A stretch of DNA of 64,000 nt from Caldilineae bacterium (GCA_020634625.1 JACKBJ010000014.1:1-64000), one strand, 5' to 3'. Counted from the first letter of the stretch, positions 43,522-52,885 are shown. Notes: generated by a model not told the origin, from the letters alone. Translations and numbers: made by a program.

Positions 43522-45732
43522 ATGCGCCCGCCGACCGAACGCCGCCTCGAGATCCTGCTGGGCCTGCTGCTCCTCTTGGCGGCCGCCTGGCTGCGCCTGG
43601 GCGGACCGGGCCGCTACATCGCCTCGGACGAGCTGCGCTGGACCTGTCGGGCGATCAACTTCCACGCCGCCCTGGTCGAGGGCCGGCCGGCCGATACCTT
43701 CCAGGTCGGCCACCCGGGCGTGCTCACCATGTGGCTGGGCAGCCTGGCCCTGCCCCTGGAGGCCGCCGGCGACTGGCGCCAGCTCTGCGACGAGACCCAG
43801 GGCGGCAAGGACCTGACCCGCTTCGACGACCTGGGCAACGAGGGCCTGCTGCAGACCATCACGCCCCGGATCTTCGCCATCCGGCGCGGGGTGGCGCTGG
43901 GCAGCACGCTGCTCCTGGCCCTGGCCTGGTGGCTGATGCGCGCCGGCCTGGGCCTGGCGCCGGTCTCGGCCCTCGGCGCCCTGAGCCTCCTGGCCTTCGA
44001 GCCCTTCGTCATCGCCCACTCGCGCGTGATGCACGTCGATGCGCTGCTGGCGGGCAGCTGCCTGGCGGCGATCCTGGCGCTGGCCGCCTGGGCGCGCCGC
44101 TTCGCGGCCGAGGCCGCCCGCGAGCCCGGATCGCCGGCGGCGCTGGCCCGATCGCGGTCGCGCCGCTGGGCCCTCGCCGCCGGCGCCCTGGCCGGCCTGG
44201 CCATGCTGGCCAAGTCGGCCGGCTTCGTGCTGGGCCCCTTCGCGCTGGCCGGGCTGGCCTGGCAGGGCCTGCGCCGGCGCCGGTGGCGCGCCGCCGCATC
44301 CGACGCCCTGGCCTGGGGCACGGCCTGCGGCCTGGTCTATGTGGCGCTCTGGCCGGCCATGTGGGTCGACCCGCTGGGCAGCCTGCTGCGCGACTGCGAG
44401 ACCCCGACGGCGGCGACCGCGCTCGCCGAGGCCGGCACGGCCGATGCGGTCGCCGCCGCCGAAGCCGGGGCCGACGACGACGAAGGCGCCTGCAACAGCG
44501 GCGTGCTGGTCAAGCTCCTGGCCGAAGGCGGCGTGCCGCACCAGAACGGCAACTACTTCATGGGCCGGCCGGTGGCCGACCCGGGCCCCTTCTTCTACCC
44601 GCTGGCCATCCTCTTCCGCAGCAGCCCCTGGGCGCTCCTGGGGCTGCTCCTGGCGCTGGGGGCCAGCCGGCCGCGCTGGCCGGCCGCCCGCCGTTCGGCC
44701 GCGGAGCCCGGTGCGGCGGCCGTACCGGCCGATGCCGACGAACAGCTGGCGCTGCGCTGGCTGCTGGCCTGGGCGCTGGTCTTCCTGCTGCTGCTGACGC
44801 CCGGCGCCAAGAAGATGGACCGCTACATGCTGCCGGCCCTGATGGCCCTGGCGGCGGCGGCCGGCATCGCCCTGACGCCGCGGCTGGCGGCCGGGCTCGA
44901 CGGCCTGATGCGCCTGCTCGGCCGGCGCCTGGGCCCATCGGCCGGCCTGGCGGCCCTGCTGAGCCTGGCCCTGGTCGCCGGCCTCGAGGCCAGCGGCCCG
45001 CGCGCCCGGCCCTACCCGCTCACCTGGTACAACCCGCTGCTGGGCGGCAGCCGCGGCGCCGAGAGCGTGCTCCTGATCGGCTGGGGCGAGGGCTACGACC
45101 TGGCGGCCGAGTTCCTGAACGCCCAGCCGAACGCCGCCAGCCTCGAGGTCGCGGCGCGCGGCGTGGCCAACCTGGGGCCGCTCTTCGCCGGCCGCACCGA
45201 ATCGATGGGCGGCTACCAGCCCGGCCGGACCGACTGGGTGGTGGTCTACCGCAGCCAGGTGCAGCGCCGGCAGGACGAGGCGCTGCTGGCGCTGTATCAT
45301 GACCGGCCGAGCGACAAGGCGGCCTACGTCGGCCGCATCAACGGCCTGGACATGGTCTGGGTCTACCCCAACGCCAGCCTGGCCCCGCTGCGCGAGCGGC
45401 TGGCCGAGCTGGCCACGGCGGAGGACATCGTCATCGCGGGTGGCGAGACCGTGCTGGCCAGGGGCTGGGACCTGGCCGGGCCCGCGGCCGGACGGCCGGC
45501 GCTCTACCGCTACTGGGGCCATTGGGCCGCGGCCGACGTCGAACGCGAGCTCCTGCCGACGCTGCCGGAGGGCTGGCGGCGCGCCTGGGTCCTGCGCTAC
45601 CCGGGCTACGATCCGCCGGCCACGGAGGAGGTGCTGTCGGGCATCGCCCGCCGCGGCCGCAGCGAGCGCATCGACTTCGTCGACGGCAGCGCCGTCGAGA
45701 TCACCGAGTTCACCAGGACGGACGATTCATGA
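43522..45732 (+). CDS. GT39-like membrane mannosyltransferase-family protein
   Basis: 736 residues from ATG 43522. PMT family: YIASDELRWTCRAINFHAAL with the catalytic Asp-Glu, VGHPGVLTMWLGSLALP, RVMHVDALLAGSCLA, and the helix-rich core with LTPGAKKMDRYMLPALMALA, characteristic of dolichyl-phosphate-mannose transferases. The soluble C-terminal ~230 residues have no module like those in the two upstream genes. ATGA overlap with the UPF0104 gene. Confidence 0.82.
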   Translation: MRPPTERRLEILLGLLLLLAAAWLRLGGPGRYIASDELRWTCRAINFHAALVEGRPADTFQVGHPGVLTMWLGSLALPLEAAGDWRQLCDETQGGKDLTRFDDLGNEGLLQTITPRIFAIRRGVALGSTLLLALAWWLMRAGLGLAPVSALGALSLLAFEPFVIAHSRVMHVDALLAGSCLAAILALAAWARRFAAEAAREPGSPAALARSRSRRWALAAGALAGLAMLAKSAGFVLGPFALAGLAWQGLRRRRWRAAASDALAWGTACGLVYVALWPAMWVDPLGSLLRDCETPTAATALAEAGTADAVAAAEAGADDDEGACNSGVLVKLLAEGGVPHQNGNYFMGRPVADPGPFFYPLAILFRSSPWALLGLLLALGASRPRWPAARRSAAEPGAAAVPADADEQLALRWLLAWALVFLLLLTPGAKKMDRYMLPALMALAAAAGIALTPRLAAGLDGLMRLLGRRLGPSAGLAALLSLALVAGLEASGPRARPYPLTWYNPLLGGSRGAESVLLIGWGEGYDLAAEFLNAQPNAASLEVAARGVANLGPLFAGRTESMGGYQPGRTDWVVVYRSQVQRRQDEALLALYHDRPSDKAAYVGRINGLDMVWVYPNASLAPLRERLAELATAEDIVIAGGETVLARGWDLAGPAAGRPALYRYWGHWAAADVERELLPTLPEGWRRAWVLRYPGYDPPATEEVLSGIARRGRSERIDFVDGSAVEITEFTRTDDS

Positions 45733-46760
45733 AGCAGCAATCGAAGCGCTCGCTGGCGCTGCGCGTCGGCATCACGGTCGGCCTGCTGGCCCTGCTCTTC
45801 GGCTACGTGGTCGATCCGGCCACGGTGGCCGCCGAGCTGCGGCTGGCGATGGGCCGGCCGGTCGACATCCTGATCGCCATCCTGCTCTACTGCGGCCTGG
45901 GGACGGTGGTGCGCGGGCTGCGCTGGCAGGCGCTGACGACCGCGCTCGGCCACCGCATCTCGGCCTGGCGCACCACCGAGCTCTTCCTGGTGGGCACCTT
46001 CTTCAACCAGTTCCTGCCGACCGGCATGGGCGGCGACGTGGTGCGCGCCATCGCGCTGGCCCGCGACGGCATCGGCAAGGCCCATGCGGCCAGCACGGTG
46101 CTGGTCGACCGGGCGATCGGGCTGCTGCCGCTCCTGGCGCTGGGCCTGCTGGCGCTGCCGGCCGTGCGCGACCATGCCACGCCGGCGGTGGCCACCACGC
46201 TGGCCCTGGTCGGCCTGGCCGGCACGCTGGGTCTGGCGCTGCTCTTCCGCATCGATGCCTGGCTGCACCTGGCCGAGCGCCTGCCGCTGGCCGGCCGCGT
46301 GCTGGGCCACGGCGGCATCCGACGCTTCCTGAGCTCCTTCGCCGAATACCAGCGCCGGCCCCTGGCCCTGGCCACCGGCTGGGGCTTCGCCTTCGCCTTC
46401 CTGCTGGTGGGCGCCAACGCGGCGCTGGGCCGGGCGGTCGGCATCAGCCAGATGAACCTCTTCGACTGGGCCATCTTCGTGCCGCTGGTGGCGCTGTCGA
46501 CGCTGCTGCCCTCGATCGGCGGCTGGGGGGTGCGCGAGCTGCTCTACGCCGGCCTGCTGGGCAGCCTGCCCGACCCGGTGCCGGTCGCGAGCGCCACCGC
46601 GCTGTCGATCCTCTTCGGCGCCATGAACCTGCTGCTGGCGGCCGCCGGCGGGATCCTGACCGGCATGGGCTCGACCGTCGGCCTGCCGCAGATGGACCTG
46701 CTGCGCCGCGAGGCGGAGGCCTCCGACGCGGAGGCCGCGGCCTCGGAGGACGGGCGCTAG
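45729..46760 (+). CDS. UPF0104 / lysylphosphatidylglycerol synthase transmembrane-region protein
   Basis: 343 residues. Eight or so helices with the family landmarks GLGTVVRGLRWQALTTALG, FLVGTFFNQFLPTGMGGDVV, RAIALARDGIGKAHAASTVL and LLPSIGGWGVRELLYAGLL. Members (AglD-like, MprF membrane half) are thought to be flippases for lipid-linked substrates. As the last gene of the GT-C operon, a role in moving the prenyl-phosphate sugar donor across the membrane fits (inference). Confidence 0.82.
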   Translation: MKQQSKRSLALRVGITVGLLALLFGYVVDPATVAAELRLAMGRPVDILIAILLYCGLGTVVRGLRWQALTTALGHRISAWRTTELFLVGTFFNQFLPTGMGGDVVRAIALARDGIGKAHAASTVLVDRAIGLLPLLALGLLALPAVRDHATPAVATTLALVGLAGTLGLALLFRIDAWLHLAERLPLAGRVLGHGGIRRFLSSFAEYQRRPLALATGWGFAFAFLLVGANAALGRAVGISQMNLFDWAIFVPLVALSTLLPSIGGWGVRELLYAGLLGSLPDPVPVASATALSILFGAMNLLLAAAGGILTGMGSTVGLPQMDLLRREAEASDAEAAASEDGR

Positions 46761-46846
46761 GGGCGCCGGCGCGCCCATGAAGCTCGCCCGCGCCACGAAC
46801 CGGTTTCGATCCGTGGCGGTGCGCCGAGTTCCGGCGCGTGGCGAAC

Positions 46847-47635
46847 TCAGTCCGCGCCGACCAGGGCCTCGTCCAGGAAGGATCCCTCGCCGACGGCCCA
46901 GAGGCTGGCGCCGTCGGCGACCGAGGCCAGGGCCTGCTGGGCCGAGACGCCCATCTCCTCCAGGCAGCCGCGCAGCTTCTTGCGCGCATCGTGCAGGATC
47001 TTGTAGACGTTGTTGCGGTTGGTGCCCAGCCGGTCGGCCATGTCCTCGGTCGAGGCTTCCTCGAGCACGATGCCGGTCAGCACCCGGCGCTGTCGCTCGG
47101 TCAGGGACTCCGCGATCACCTGGCGCACCCGCTCCAGCACCTGCTGCTGCACCAGGGCCGTCTCCGGATCGGCGATGCCGGTGTCGGCCAGCCGCTCCAG
47201 CAGGCTCGGGCCGGAGCGGTCCTCGAGCGTGTGCTCCAGCGAGAGGTCGTGCCAGTGCTTGCGCCGCAGCTTGCCGATGGCCAGGTTGACCACGATGCGG
47301 TAGGCCCAGGTGGTCAGCTTGCTGTCGCCGCGGAACCCGTCCAGCTCGCGCAGCACGATCAGGAGCGCTTCCTGGGTGAAGTCCTCGGCCAGCTGGTAGA
47401 GCTCGTCGGGGTCCAGGCCGGCCAGGTCGCCGCGGTGGCGCAGCAGGTAGACGTAGACCGAGCGGCGCAGGTAGTCGCGCAGCGCGCTCAAGGCCAGCTC
47501 GCGCTCGGCGCCCTGGCCCCGCAGGCGCGCGATCCAGGTCGCGTTGTCCCAATCCTGCGCCGCGGCCCGATCGGCTTCGCCCGCCCGAGCCTCCGCATCC
47601 ACCATCGCCAGCCTGCCGCCGATCGCCTGTTCCAT
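46847..47635 (-). CDS. ECF-type RNA polymerase sigma factor
   Basis: 262 residues from ATG 47635 (GGAG upstream). Region 2: YVYLLRHRGDLAGLDPDELY, QLAEDFTQEALLIVLRELDG, LTTWAYRIVVNLAIGKLRR. Region 4: SLTERQRRVLTGIVLEEAST, then DRLGTNRNNVYKILHDARKKL. No anti-sigma gene is adjacent; the C-terminal ~35 residues may be self-regulatory. It is convergent with the UPF0104 gene. Its upstream region carries copy 1 of the duplicated palindrome module. Confidence 0.85.
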   Translation of the reverse strand: MEQAIGGRLAMVDAEARAGEADRAAAQDWDNATWIARLRGQGAERELALSALRDYLRRSVYVYLLRHRGDLAGLDPDELYQLAEDFTQEALLIVLRELDGFRGDSKLTTWAYRIVVNLAIGKLRRKHWHDLSLEHTLEDRSGPSLLERLADTGIADPETALVQQQVLERVRQVIAESLTERQRRVLTGIVLEEASTEDMADRLGTNRNNVYKILHDARKKLRGCLEEMGVSAQQALASVADGASLWAVGEGSFLDEALVGAD

Positions 47636-47704
47636 CGCTTCACTCCCGCGTTCAACACCATCCGAGATCCGTCCTGGCGGCGGGTCGTCCACCGCGACTC
47701 CAGT

Positions 47705-47992
47705 ATCGCCGGATCGGGGCGCGGGCGCATCGGCGCCGGCATGGACCTTTGGCTACGACAATCGGGCCGGGCCGGCCGCGGCGCGGCTGGTCCTGGCGTG
47801 GAGGCGGCTACGACAAATGTCGTAGCCCGGCGCTCGACGCCTGTACGGATCGACAGCTTCGCACCCGGTCGCGACCCGTATCCTTGCCCATGCGAGCGCT
47901 TCGGACGTCACCCGCCCGCGGCGGATGCCGGATGGCGCGCTGCGGGCGGGTTGGAGCCGGCGCTGAGGGTGCCCGCCGATGCCTGGGGACCG
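47705..47992 (+). pseudogene. Internally deleted copy of the 51554-52717 locus
   Basis: Block A 47705-47930 matches 51554-51775 (about 95% identical; copy 1 has a 5-base insertion near 47770). Block B 47948-47992 matches 52669-52717 within the membrane-protein gene; 37 bases (47956-47992) are identical. The ~890 bases between are missing here. Nothing codes between 47636 and 48006. Confidence 0.85.
47806..47827. promoter_or_regulatory. Operator-like palindrome, copy 1
   Basis: GGCTACGACA-AA-TGTCGTAGCC, perfect 10-bp dyad. A single half-site GGCTACGACA lies at 47751-47760. Conserved with a changed centre (CA) at 51650-51671. Confidence 0.75.
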
Positions 47993-48006
47993 CCTGAACG
48001 CATACC

Positions 48007-48549
48007 CTAGGGCATGACCCCGGTCGTCTCGACGATCTCGAGGATGCCCTGGAGGAACGCAAGGTCATAGGATGGGACCCGGAAGCCACTCGGTGAGCCA
48101 CTGAATCGATCGATGAACTCCAGAATGTAGGGGGGCTGTTGAAACAGCGGATCCACTTCGTAGATGAAGCCAACGGAATCGCCGTAGCTAAACAGTGGTA
48201 GTCCAACTGCCTCGGTCAGTGTGATGTAGTTCCTGGCCTCGCCACCCTGTTCAGCCATGCTCTGACTATAGAGGGCGTTTTCTCGGTCGACCCACTGTTG
48301 CGCGTAGTCCTCGGGCGAGAGCGCGAATGCGGTCGGATCCGCTGGTGCCGACATGGTTGGGAGCGGCGGCGGTGGATAGCCGATCTCGGTCTCGATCGGG
48401 AGGAGGTCCGGCTTGGACGTCGGCGTCTCGGCCTGGAGCGCTTCGGAGCCGGCCAGGCCACGTGGCCACGGTTCCTGCGCCATGGCCCATCCGATGAGCC
48501 CGCAGATCGACGCAAGCACGACGAGTTGCGTCATCGACGCCGCCTTCAC
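48007..48549 (-). CDS. Secreted protein of unknown function
   Basis: 180 residues from GTG 48549, preceded by GGGAGGT with about seven bases spacing; the in-frame ATG at 48534 lacks such a site. A signal peptide (QLVVLASICGLIGWAMA) is followed by a mature part beginning QEPWPRG, with a Pro-rich linker (YPPPPLPTMSAPADP) and a domain containing YITLTEAVGLPLFSYGDSVG. I recognise no family. A matching 'YPPPPL' linker occurs in the anti-sigma factor at 18648. Lower codon GC than the core genes. Confidence 0.6.
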   Translation of the reverse strand: MKAASMTQLVVLASICGLIGWAMAQEPWPRGLAGSEALQAETPTSKPDLLPIETEIGYPPPPLPTMSAPADPTAFALSPEDYAQQWVDRENALYSQSMAEQGGEARNYITLTEAVGLPLFSYGDSVGFIYEVDPLFQQPPYILEFIDRFSGSPSGFRVPSYDLAFLQGILEIVETTGVMP

Positions 48550-49184
48550 GGTTCGTACCTCCCGTTGACTTGCGCGCACGTGGCCAAGAAGCGGTCTTTC
48601 ACAGGACTCTTGACAACCGAACTGCATGAGCCGCCGGTTGTGACCGCGCGGGGCTGAGGCGGCATTGGATTCGAAGAGTGGAACTGTGTCAGGCGTGACT
48701 TGTGAAAGACACACGTGGTCTGACCCGGTTGCGAGATCGATTGTACCGCAGTTTGCCCGGCCGTGGCGACGCGCCATCGCGGCGGTGCCGCTGGTTGTTT
48801 GCCCTGGACGGGACACCTTGCGGCCGTCCGCACGCGCGATGCCTCGAGGACCGCTCCATCGTTCACCAGAGCGACCCGGTCGGCGGACCGGCACCGATCA
48901 CGATCGGGCACCAGTACTCGATGGTGGTCGCTCTACCAGAAGAGGCTCGAGCGGCGATCCAGCGTGGGTGTTGCCCTTGTCGGCGCGGCGCGTGCCACGC
49001 TCCAAGACCCCAATACGGTCGGACAAGACCAGGTGCGAGCGAACCGGGTGCCCTGCCCGAGTTTGGGGGAGTCCCCTTCACGCCTGGCTCAGCCTGCCGG
49101 TCTCCTTCTGATTCTCCAAAGCCCTGTTGTATCATGGCTGCAGACGACGTCAAGCCGCCGCCGCGGCTAGACCGGGAGTCCCTC
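48550..49184. other. Gene-free stretch between divergent secreted-protein genes
   Basis: About 635 bases. Several frames stay open, but none has a ribosome site or recognisable protein content. Near its end TATCAT (49130-49135) followed by GGCTGCAG resembles the element at 32832, and may be the promoter of the DUF1573-type gene. Confidence 0.35.
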
Positions 49185-49967
49185 ATGCACCGTGCGCGCT
49201 TCACCCTCGCGGTTCTCGCCGTACTCCTCGTATCGCTCGGCGTATCCGCTCGAGTCGCCAGCCGGCCGGCCGCGACCGTTTCGCCCGACGCATCCAGCCA
49301 GAACACCCTCCCGAGCAAGACCCCCTCGACCTCGACTATCGGGCTCGAAGAACCTCCTGGTGGCGTCGCCTTTCGCCTACCCTGGCCCTGGCCGGGCATG
49401 AAGCCCTTGCCCCCCACCGCCTCCTGGCAGCCCGTGCCGGTGCGCAAGATCGACCGCTTCGCGCTGAGCGAGGACCGAAATGTGCTCGATCACGCCTTTG
49501 CCCCGCGACGGCTCGAAGCCGGGGCTGGCGCAGTCGTCGGACCAGCCCTCGCCGTCGCGGGCCTCAATGCCGTCAACACCCTCGGGCTTGGCCTGCACGA
49601 TCGCGGCGCGCCTGCCCGGCAGACGATCGAGCTTCACAACGTCGGCAACGAACCGCTCACGATCTCGCGCATCTACTCCGCCTGCGGCTGTCTGACGGAA
49701 ACGCGCGACGACGGGGCGATCGATCCCGCCGGCTGGCTCGAGCCAGCGCTCGTCCTCGCGCCGGGCGCGGCGTCGATTCTGCAGCTCCAGCTCCGGATGG
49801 ACGGCGGGGATTTCCGTACCGGCGAGGCCATGGCCCTCTACCTGCAGGTCTTCTCCAACGACCCGCGCACCGAACGCCTCGACCCCAGCGACCCCTTCAG
49901 CCACGAGGTGCGCCTACGGTTGGTCGCCGGCCTGCACGCCCTGACGCGCGCCACCCATGTGCCCTAG
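49185..49967 (+). CDS. Secreted DUF1573-like protein
   Basis: 260 residues from ATG 49185 (GGGAG upstream). Signal peptide in the first ~28 residues (FTLAVLAVLLVSLGVSA). The mature part has a Ser/Thr/Pro linker, then an Ig-like DUF1573 segment: TIELHNVGNEPLTISRIYSA followed by CGCLTE (about 148-172), the family's diagnostic 'SCGC' turn. Such domains are extracytoplasmic beta-sandwiches of unknown role. The tail lists the expected strand with VFSNDP. Confidence 0.7.
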   Translation: MHRARFTLAVLAVLLVSLGVSARVASRPAATVSPDASSQNTLPSKTPSTSTIGLEEPPGGVAFRLPWPWPGMKPLPPTASWQPVPVRKIDRFALSEDRNVLDHAFAPRRLEAGAGAVVGPALAVAGLNAVNTLGLGLHDRGAPARQTIELHNVGNEPLTISRIYSACGCLTETRDDGAIDPAGWLEPALVLAPGAASILQLQLRMDGGDFRTGEAMALYLQVFSNDPRTERLDPSDPFSHEVRLRLVAGLHALTRATHVP

Positions 49968-50020
49968 GCGCAATCGTGCAGCGACTGGTGCGAACGGCGA
50001 ACAGAGGCTAGCCTCGGAGC

Positions 50021-51475
50021 ATGATCGAAGTGGCGGATGTCCGGGCCTTGGCGAGTGCATTCGATTGGATTGAATGCCTTGCCTTGGCCCTGCTAGGAGC
50101 TACTCTGCTTTCTGCCTGCGCGCCGGCTGACTCGAACGTGGAACCCCCGGCCGACCCGAGCCCGGCGACGGCGGTCAATGCACCGGCATCAGGGTCCACC
50201 CCACCACCGTCGCGGGCCAGCGTGATCCGGCCTGGTCAGGACGATCCGCCGCCGGTCTGGCAGGCGGCTCAGGCGCATGGCGACCCGACTGCGACCGTCG
50301 GCGCCATGACGCTGGTGGCGACCGCATCGGGCATCGAGTGGATCAACGATTCGGAAGGGGTGAGTTCGTGGTCGCCGGACGGCCGATTCTTCGCATTCTG
50401 GGAGATGGGCGAGGACGTCTACCGGCCCGCTTACGGATACGACAGCGCTGCGAGCGCCGGCGGCACGCTGCGCTTCCTCGACCAAGATCGCGGTGAGATC
50501 TGCACCAGCCGCCGGCAGGTCGGCTTTTCCTTTTGGACGAACGGAAGAGGCGCGCTGCGCTGGAGCGCGGATGGGCGGGTAATCCTCGACGGGCTGGTCG
50601 GCTGGCCCTGTGGCGACGGCTTTATGGCTGAGCCAAGCGCGACAGCGGGGTCGGCCGATGGGGAGCTTTCGCCCGAGGGCGGTTTTCAAGTCCTCGATCG
50701 CAGCGCCGTCGGTGACTGCGCCGCGCACGAAAGCGAGCTGCGCGAGGCGGCCACGGGCCGCCTGATCGTTGAATTGGCTTGGAAATCGGAGAGCTACAAG
50801 GACGCTCCCTGCGGCGTCGCGGCCCGATGGGTCGATGAGGGAAGCTATTTGATCCCCGAGACCATCGACAGGGGGCCCGTGCTGCTCTCGGCAAGCCAGG
50901 GCGCGATTGCCCTAGCCGAGTCGTTTGTCCCGGAGCAGGAGGCGCATCTGTTGACCAGCCAGGCCCTGATGCCGGTGGACGGCCGGCCGGCGATCCTGAT
51001 CTGGTTCCGGATGCCCGGCCGGCCGCTGAGACTCTATCACCTGAGCTCGGGCGAACTGGAGGTCTTGCCCTTCGAGCGCTTCCTGGCGGCCTCCCCGGAC
51101 GGCCGCTGGCTAGCCGTTGGCGAGAGCGGTGCGCCGGAGTCTCGGGAGGCGGCGATATGGATCCGGCCGGTGAGCGCCGCGGGCGAGGCATGGACGCCAA
51201 TCCGCGGCGAGGGGTTGCTGCCGCAGCGTCTTCGCTGGTCGCCGGATGGCGCGCGGCTGGCGGTGGCCGGGCCGGCCAGTGTCTCGGTCTACCGCACCCC
51301 GGATGGTCAGCGCGAGGGGGTCGGGTCCACGCTGCCCTTTGGCGCGGGAGGCGATGAGCCGGTGTGGCTTGGCCCCTGGTCGCCCGATGGCATCCGGCTG
51401 CCCGTGGCGGCGGTGTCAGGCCAACGGACGGGCCTCTACGTTCTCGACTCGACCGCGCTGGAGCTACCTCGCTGA
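50021..51475 (+). CDS. Predicted lipoprotein with TolB/WD40-like beta-propeller
   Basis: 484 residues. LALALLGATLLSAC ends in a lipobox-like Cys33, although the preceding segment is acidic and unusually long, so the export signal is not certain. A Pro/Ser/Ala linker follows. The rest has propeller-type repeats: SSWSPDGRFFAFWE, ALRWSADGRVILD, AASPDGRWLAVGE, LRWSPDGARLAVAG, LGPWSPDGIRLPVAA. These 'SPDGxxLAV' blades are found in TolB-like proteins. No catalytic site visible; likely a surface binding protein. Confidence 0.7.
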   Translation: MIEVADVRALASAFDWIECLALALLGATLLSACAPADSNVEPPADPSPATAVNAPASGSTPPPSRASVIRPGQDDPPPVWQAAQAHGDPTATVGAMTLVATASGIEWINDSEGVSSWSPDGRFFAFWEMGEDVYRPAYGYDSAASAGGTLRFLDQDRGEICTSRRQVGFSFWTNGRGALRWSADGRVILDGLVGWPCGDGFMAEPSATAGSADGELSPEGGFQVLDRSAVGDCAAHESELREAATGRLIVELAWKSESYKDAPCGVAARWVDEGSYLIPETIDRGPVLLSASQGAIALAESFVPEQEAHLLTSQALMPVDGRPAILIWFRMPGRPLRLYHLSSGELEVLPFERFLAASPDGRWLAVGESGAPESREAAIWIRPVSAAGEAWTPIRGEGLLPQRLRWSPDGARLAVAGPASVSVYRTPDGQREGVGSTLPFGAGGDEPVWLGPWSPDGIRLPVAAVSGQRTGLYVLDSTALELPR

Positions 51476-51931
51476 GCCCGGCAGGCTGTCCATCGCGGAA
51501 AGGGCATTCGTGTGGTCCACGACTGTCAGGTCAACCCTGTGCATCACTGAATCATCGCCGGATCGGGGCGCGGGTGAATCGGCGCCGGCATGGACTCTTG
51601 GCTACGACAATCGGGCCGGCCGCGGCGCGGCTGGTCCTGGCGTGGAGGCGGCTACGACACATGTCGTAGCCCGGCGCTCGACGCCTGTACGGATCTACAG
51701 CTTCGCACCCGGTCGCGACCCGTATCCTTGCCCCATGCGAGCGCTTCGGACGTCACCCGCCCGCGGCGGATGCCGCCGGGATCCCGCCAGGTCTGCGCTC
51801 GCGTTCAGGCGCGAGGAGCTGCGATCGATGAAACTACGCAACCGCCTGCCTCGGGTCGGCGCGTACACCGGCGCGGCGGGTCGCTTCGGCGCCGCCGACG
51901 TGAAGCCCCGGCATGGTCGTTGGAGGGCCGC
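51476..51931. other. Regulatory-looking stretch holding copy 2 of the duplicated block
   Basis: Block A copy 2 occupies 51554-51775, followed by ~155 bases leading to the membrane-protein gene. No convincing gene is present. Confidence 0.6.
51650..51671. promoter_or_regulatory. Operator-like palindrome, copy 2
   Basis: GGCTACGACA-CA-TGTCGTAGCC, perfect 10-bp dyad; an extra half-site GGCTACGACA is at 51600-51609. It lies about 260 bases upstream of the GTG start at 51932. Confidence 0.75.
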
Positions 51932-52876
51932 GTGACCAAGGCAAGGATTGTGGCGGGGACGCCGGCCTGGACGTTGGCGCCGACGGTGCTGCTGCTGGCG
52001 GCCGAGCTGACCTGGCTGATGGCGATGCTCGGCTTTGGAAGGCGGGTGGGCGAGCTGCCCATGAGCGGCGCGATGCTGGGCGCGTTCGCGCTGGCCATCG
52101 GCTTGGGAATGGCCAGCGTTGCGGGCTGGTGGCGAGGCCCACGCCGGCCCGAGCAAGGCGCCTGGTTGGCCCTGCTGCCGATGTGGGCCCTGGTGATCTA
52201 TGGGCTGGGGATCGATGGCCCCTACACGCCCTACGGACATTTCGACTGGGAAGACACGCTTCCCTGGCTGTATCTGCCGACCCTGCTGACCACGGCGGTG
52301 GTGGGCACGCTGCGACGCGACCCGCGGATGCTTGGCCTGGGCGCGGCCCTGCCGCTGGCCGGGGCGCTGTACCTGTCACTCCGGCAGACGACGCAGGGCC
52401 GCTGCGGCTTGCCGCCCTGGGACGATGCGCGCTGCTTGGGCAACTTGGAGGGCGAGCTCCTGTTGGCGCTGCCGGGGCCGGTGGTGGCGGTGGCGTTGAC
52501 CTGCGCGCTGTTCGGCGTGGCGGTGGCGCTGGGAGGGCGGCTGCGTGGGGATGCCCAGGCGCCAGCCACCGTGCCGTTGTGGCTGGCCTCGGCTGCTGGC
52601 GCTGCCGTCGGCGGCTTGATGCAGGTGTTCGGCGGGCTGGCCTACCTGCCGTCGGGCGGTGAGGAGCTGGGTTGGATGGAGCCGGCGCTGAGGGTGCCCG
52701 CCGATGCCTGGGGACCGGCAAGCGTGCTGGCGGATGGTCTGGCGCGGGCGAGCGTTGCGGCGGCCGGGCTGCTGCTGTTGTTGCGCCTGGGCAGGTTGGC
52801 GCTCGGTCTGGACCGGGCAAGGGAGGCCGGGGTCGACCCCGTGCCCGCGAAGGACGTCCACGTCCGCAGGCGCTGA
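51932..52876 (+). CDS. Multi-pass membrane protein of unknown function
   Basis: 314 residues from GTG 51932 with GGAGGG six bases upstream. Seven or eight hydrophobic helices (WTLAPTVLLLAAELTWLMA, GALYLSL, GPVVAVALTCALFGVAVALG, AAGLLLLLRLGRLALG). No family recognised. A fragment of this gene (52681-52717) and its upstream block recur at 47705-47992. It is followed by a strong hairpin shared with the convergent CBS gene. Confidence 0.65.
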   Translation: MTKARIVAGTPAWTLAPTVLLLAAELTWLMAMLGFGRRVGELPMSGAMLGAFALAIGLGMASVAGWWRGPRRPEQGAWLALLPMWALVIYGLGIDGPYTPYGHFDWEDTLPWLYLPTLLTTAVVGTLRRDPRMLGLGAALPLAGALYLSLRQTTQGRCGLPPWDDARCLGNLEGELLLALPGPVVAVALTCALFGVAVALGGRLRGDAQAPATVPLWLASAAGAAVGGLMQVFGGLAYLPSGGEELGWMEPALRVPADAWGPASVLADGLARASVAAAGLLLLLRLGRLALGLDRAREAGVDPVPAKDVHVRRR

Positions 52877-52885
52877 CCCATGCAC

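Noticed and set aside
43351..45522. 723-codon minus-strand open frame opposite the GT39 gene
   Set aside because: Gln/Ala/Gly-rich low-complexity translation typical of antisense frames in GC-rich DNA; the plus strand has a clear enzyme.
48665..49170. Overlapping open frames of 135-148 codons
   Set aside because: Arg/Pro/Ser-rich, no ribosome site, and mutually overlapping in different frames; treated as non-coding.
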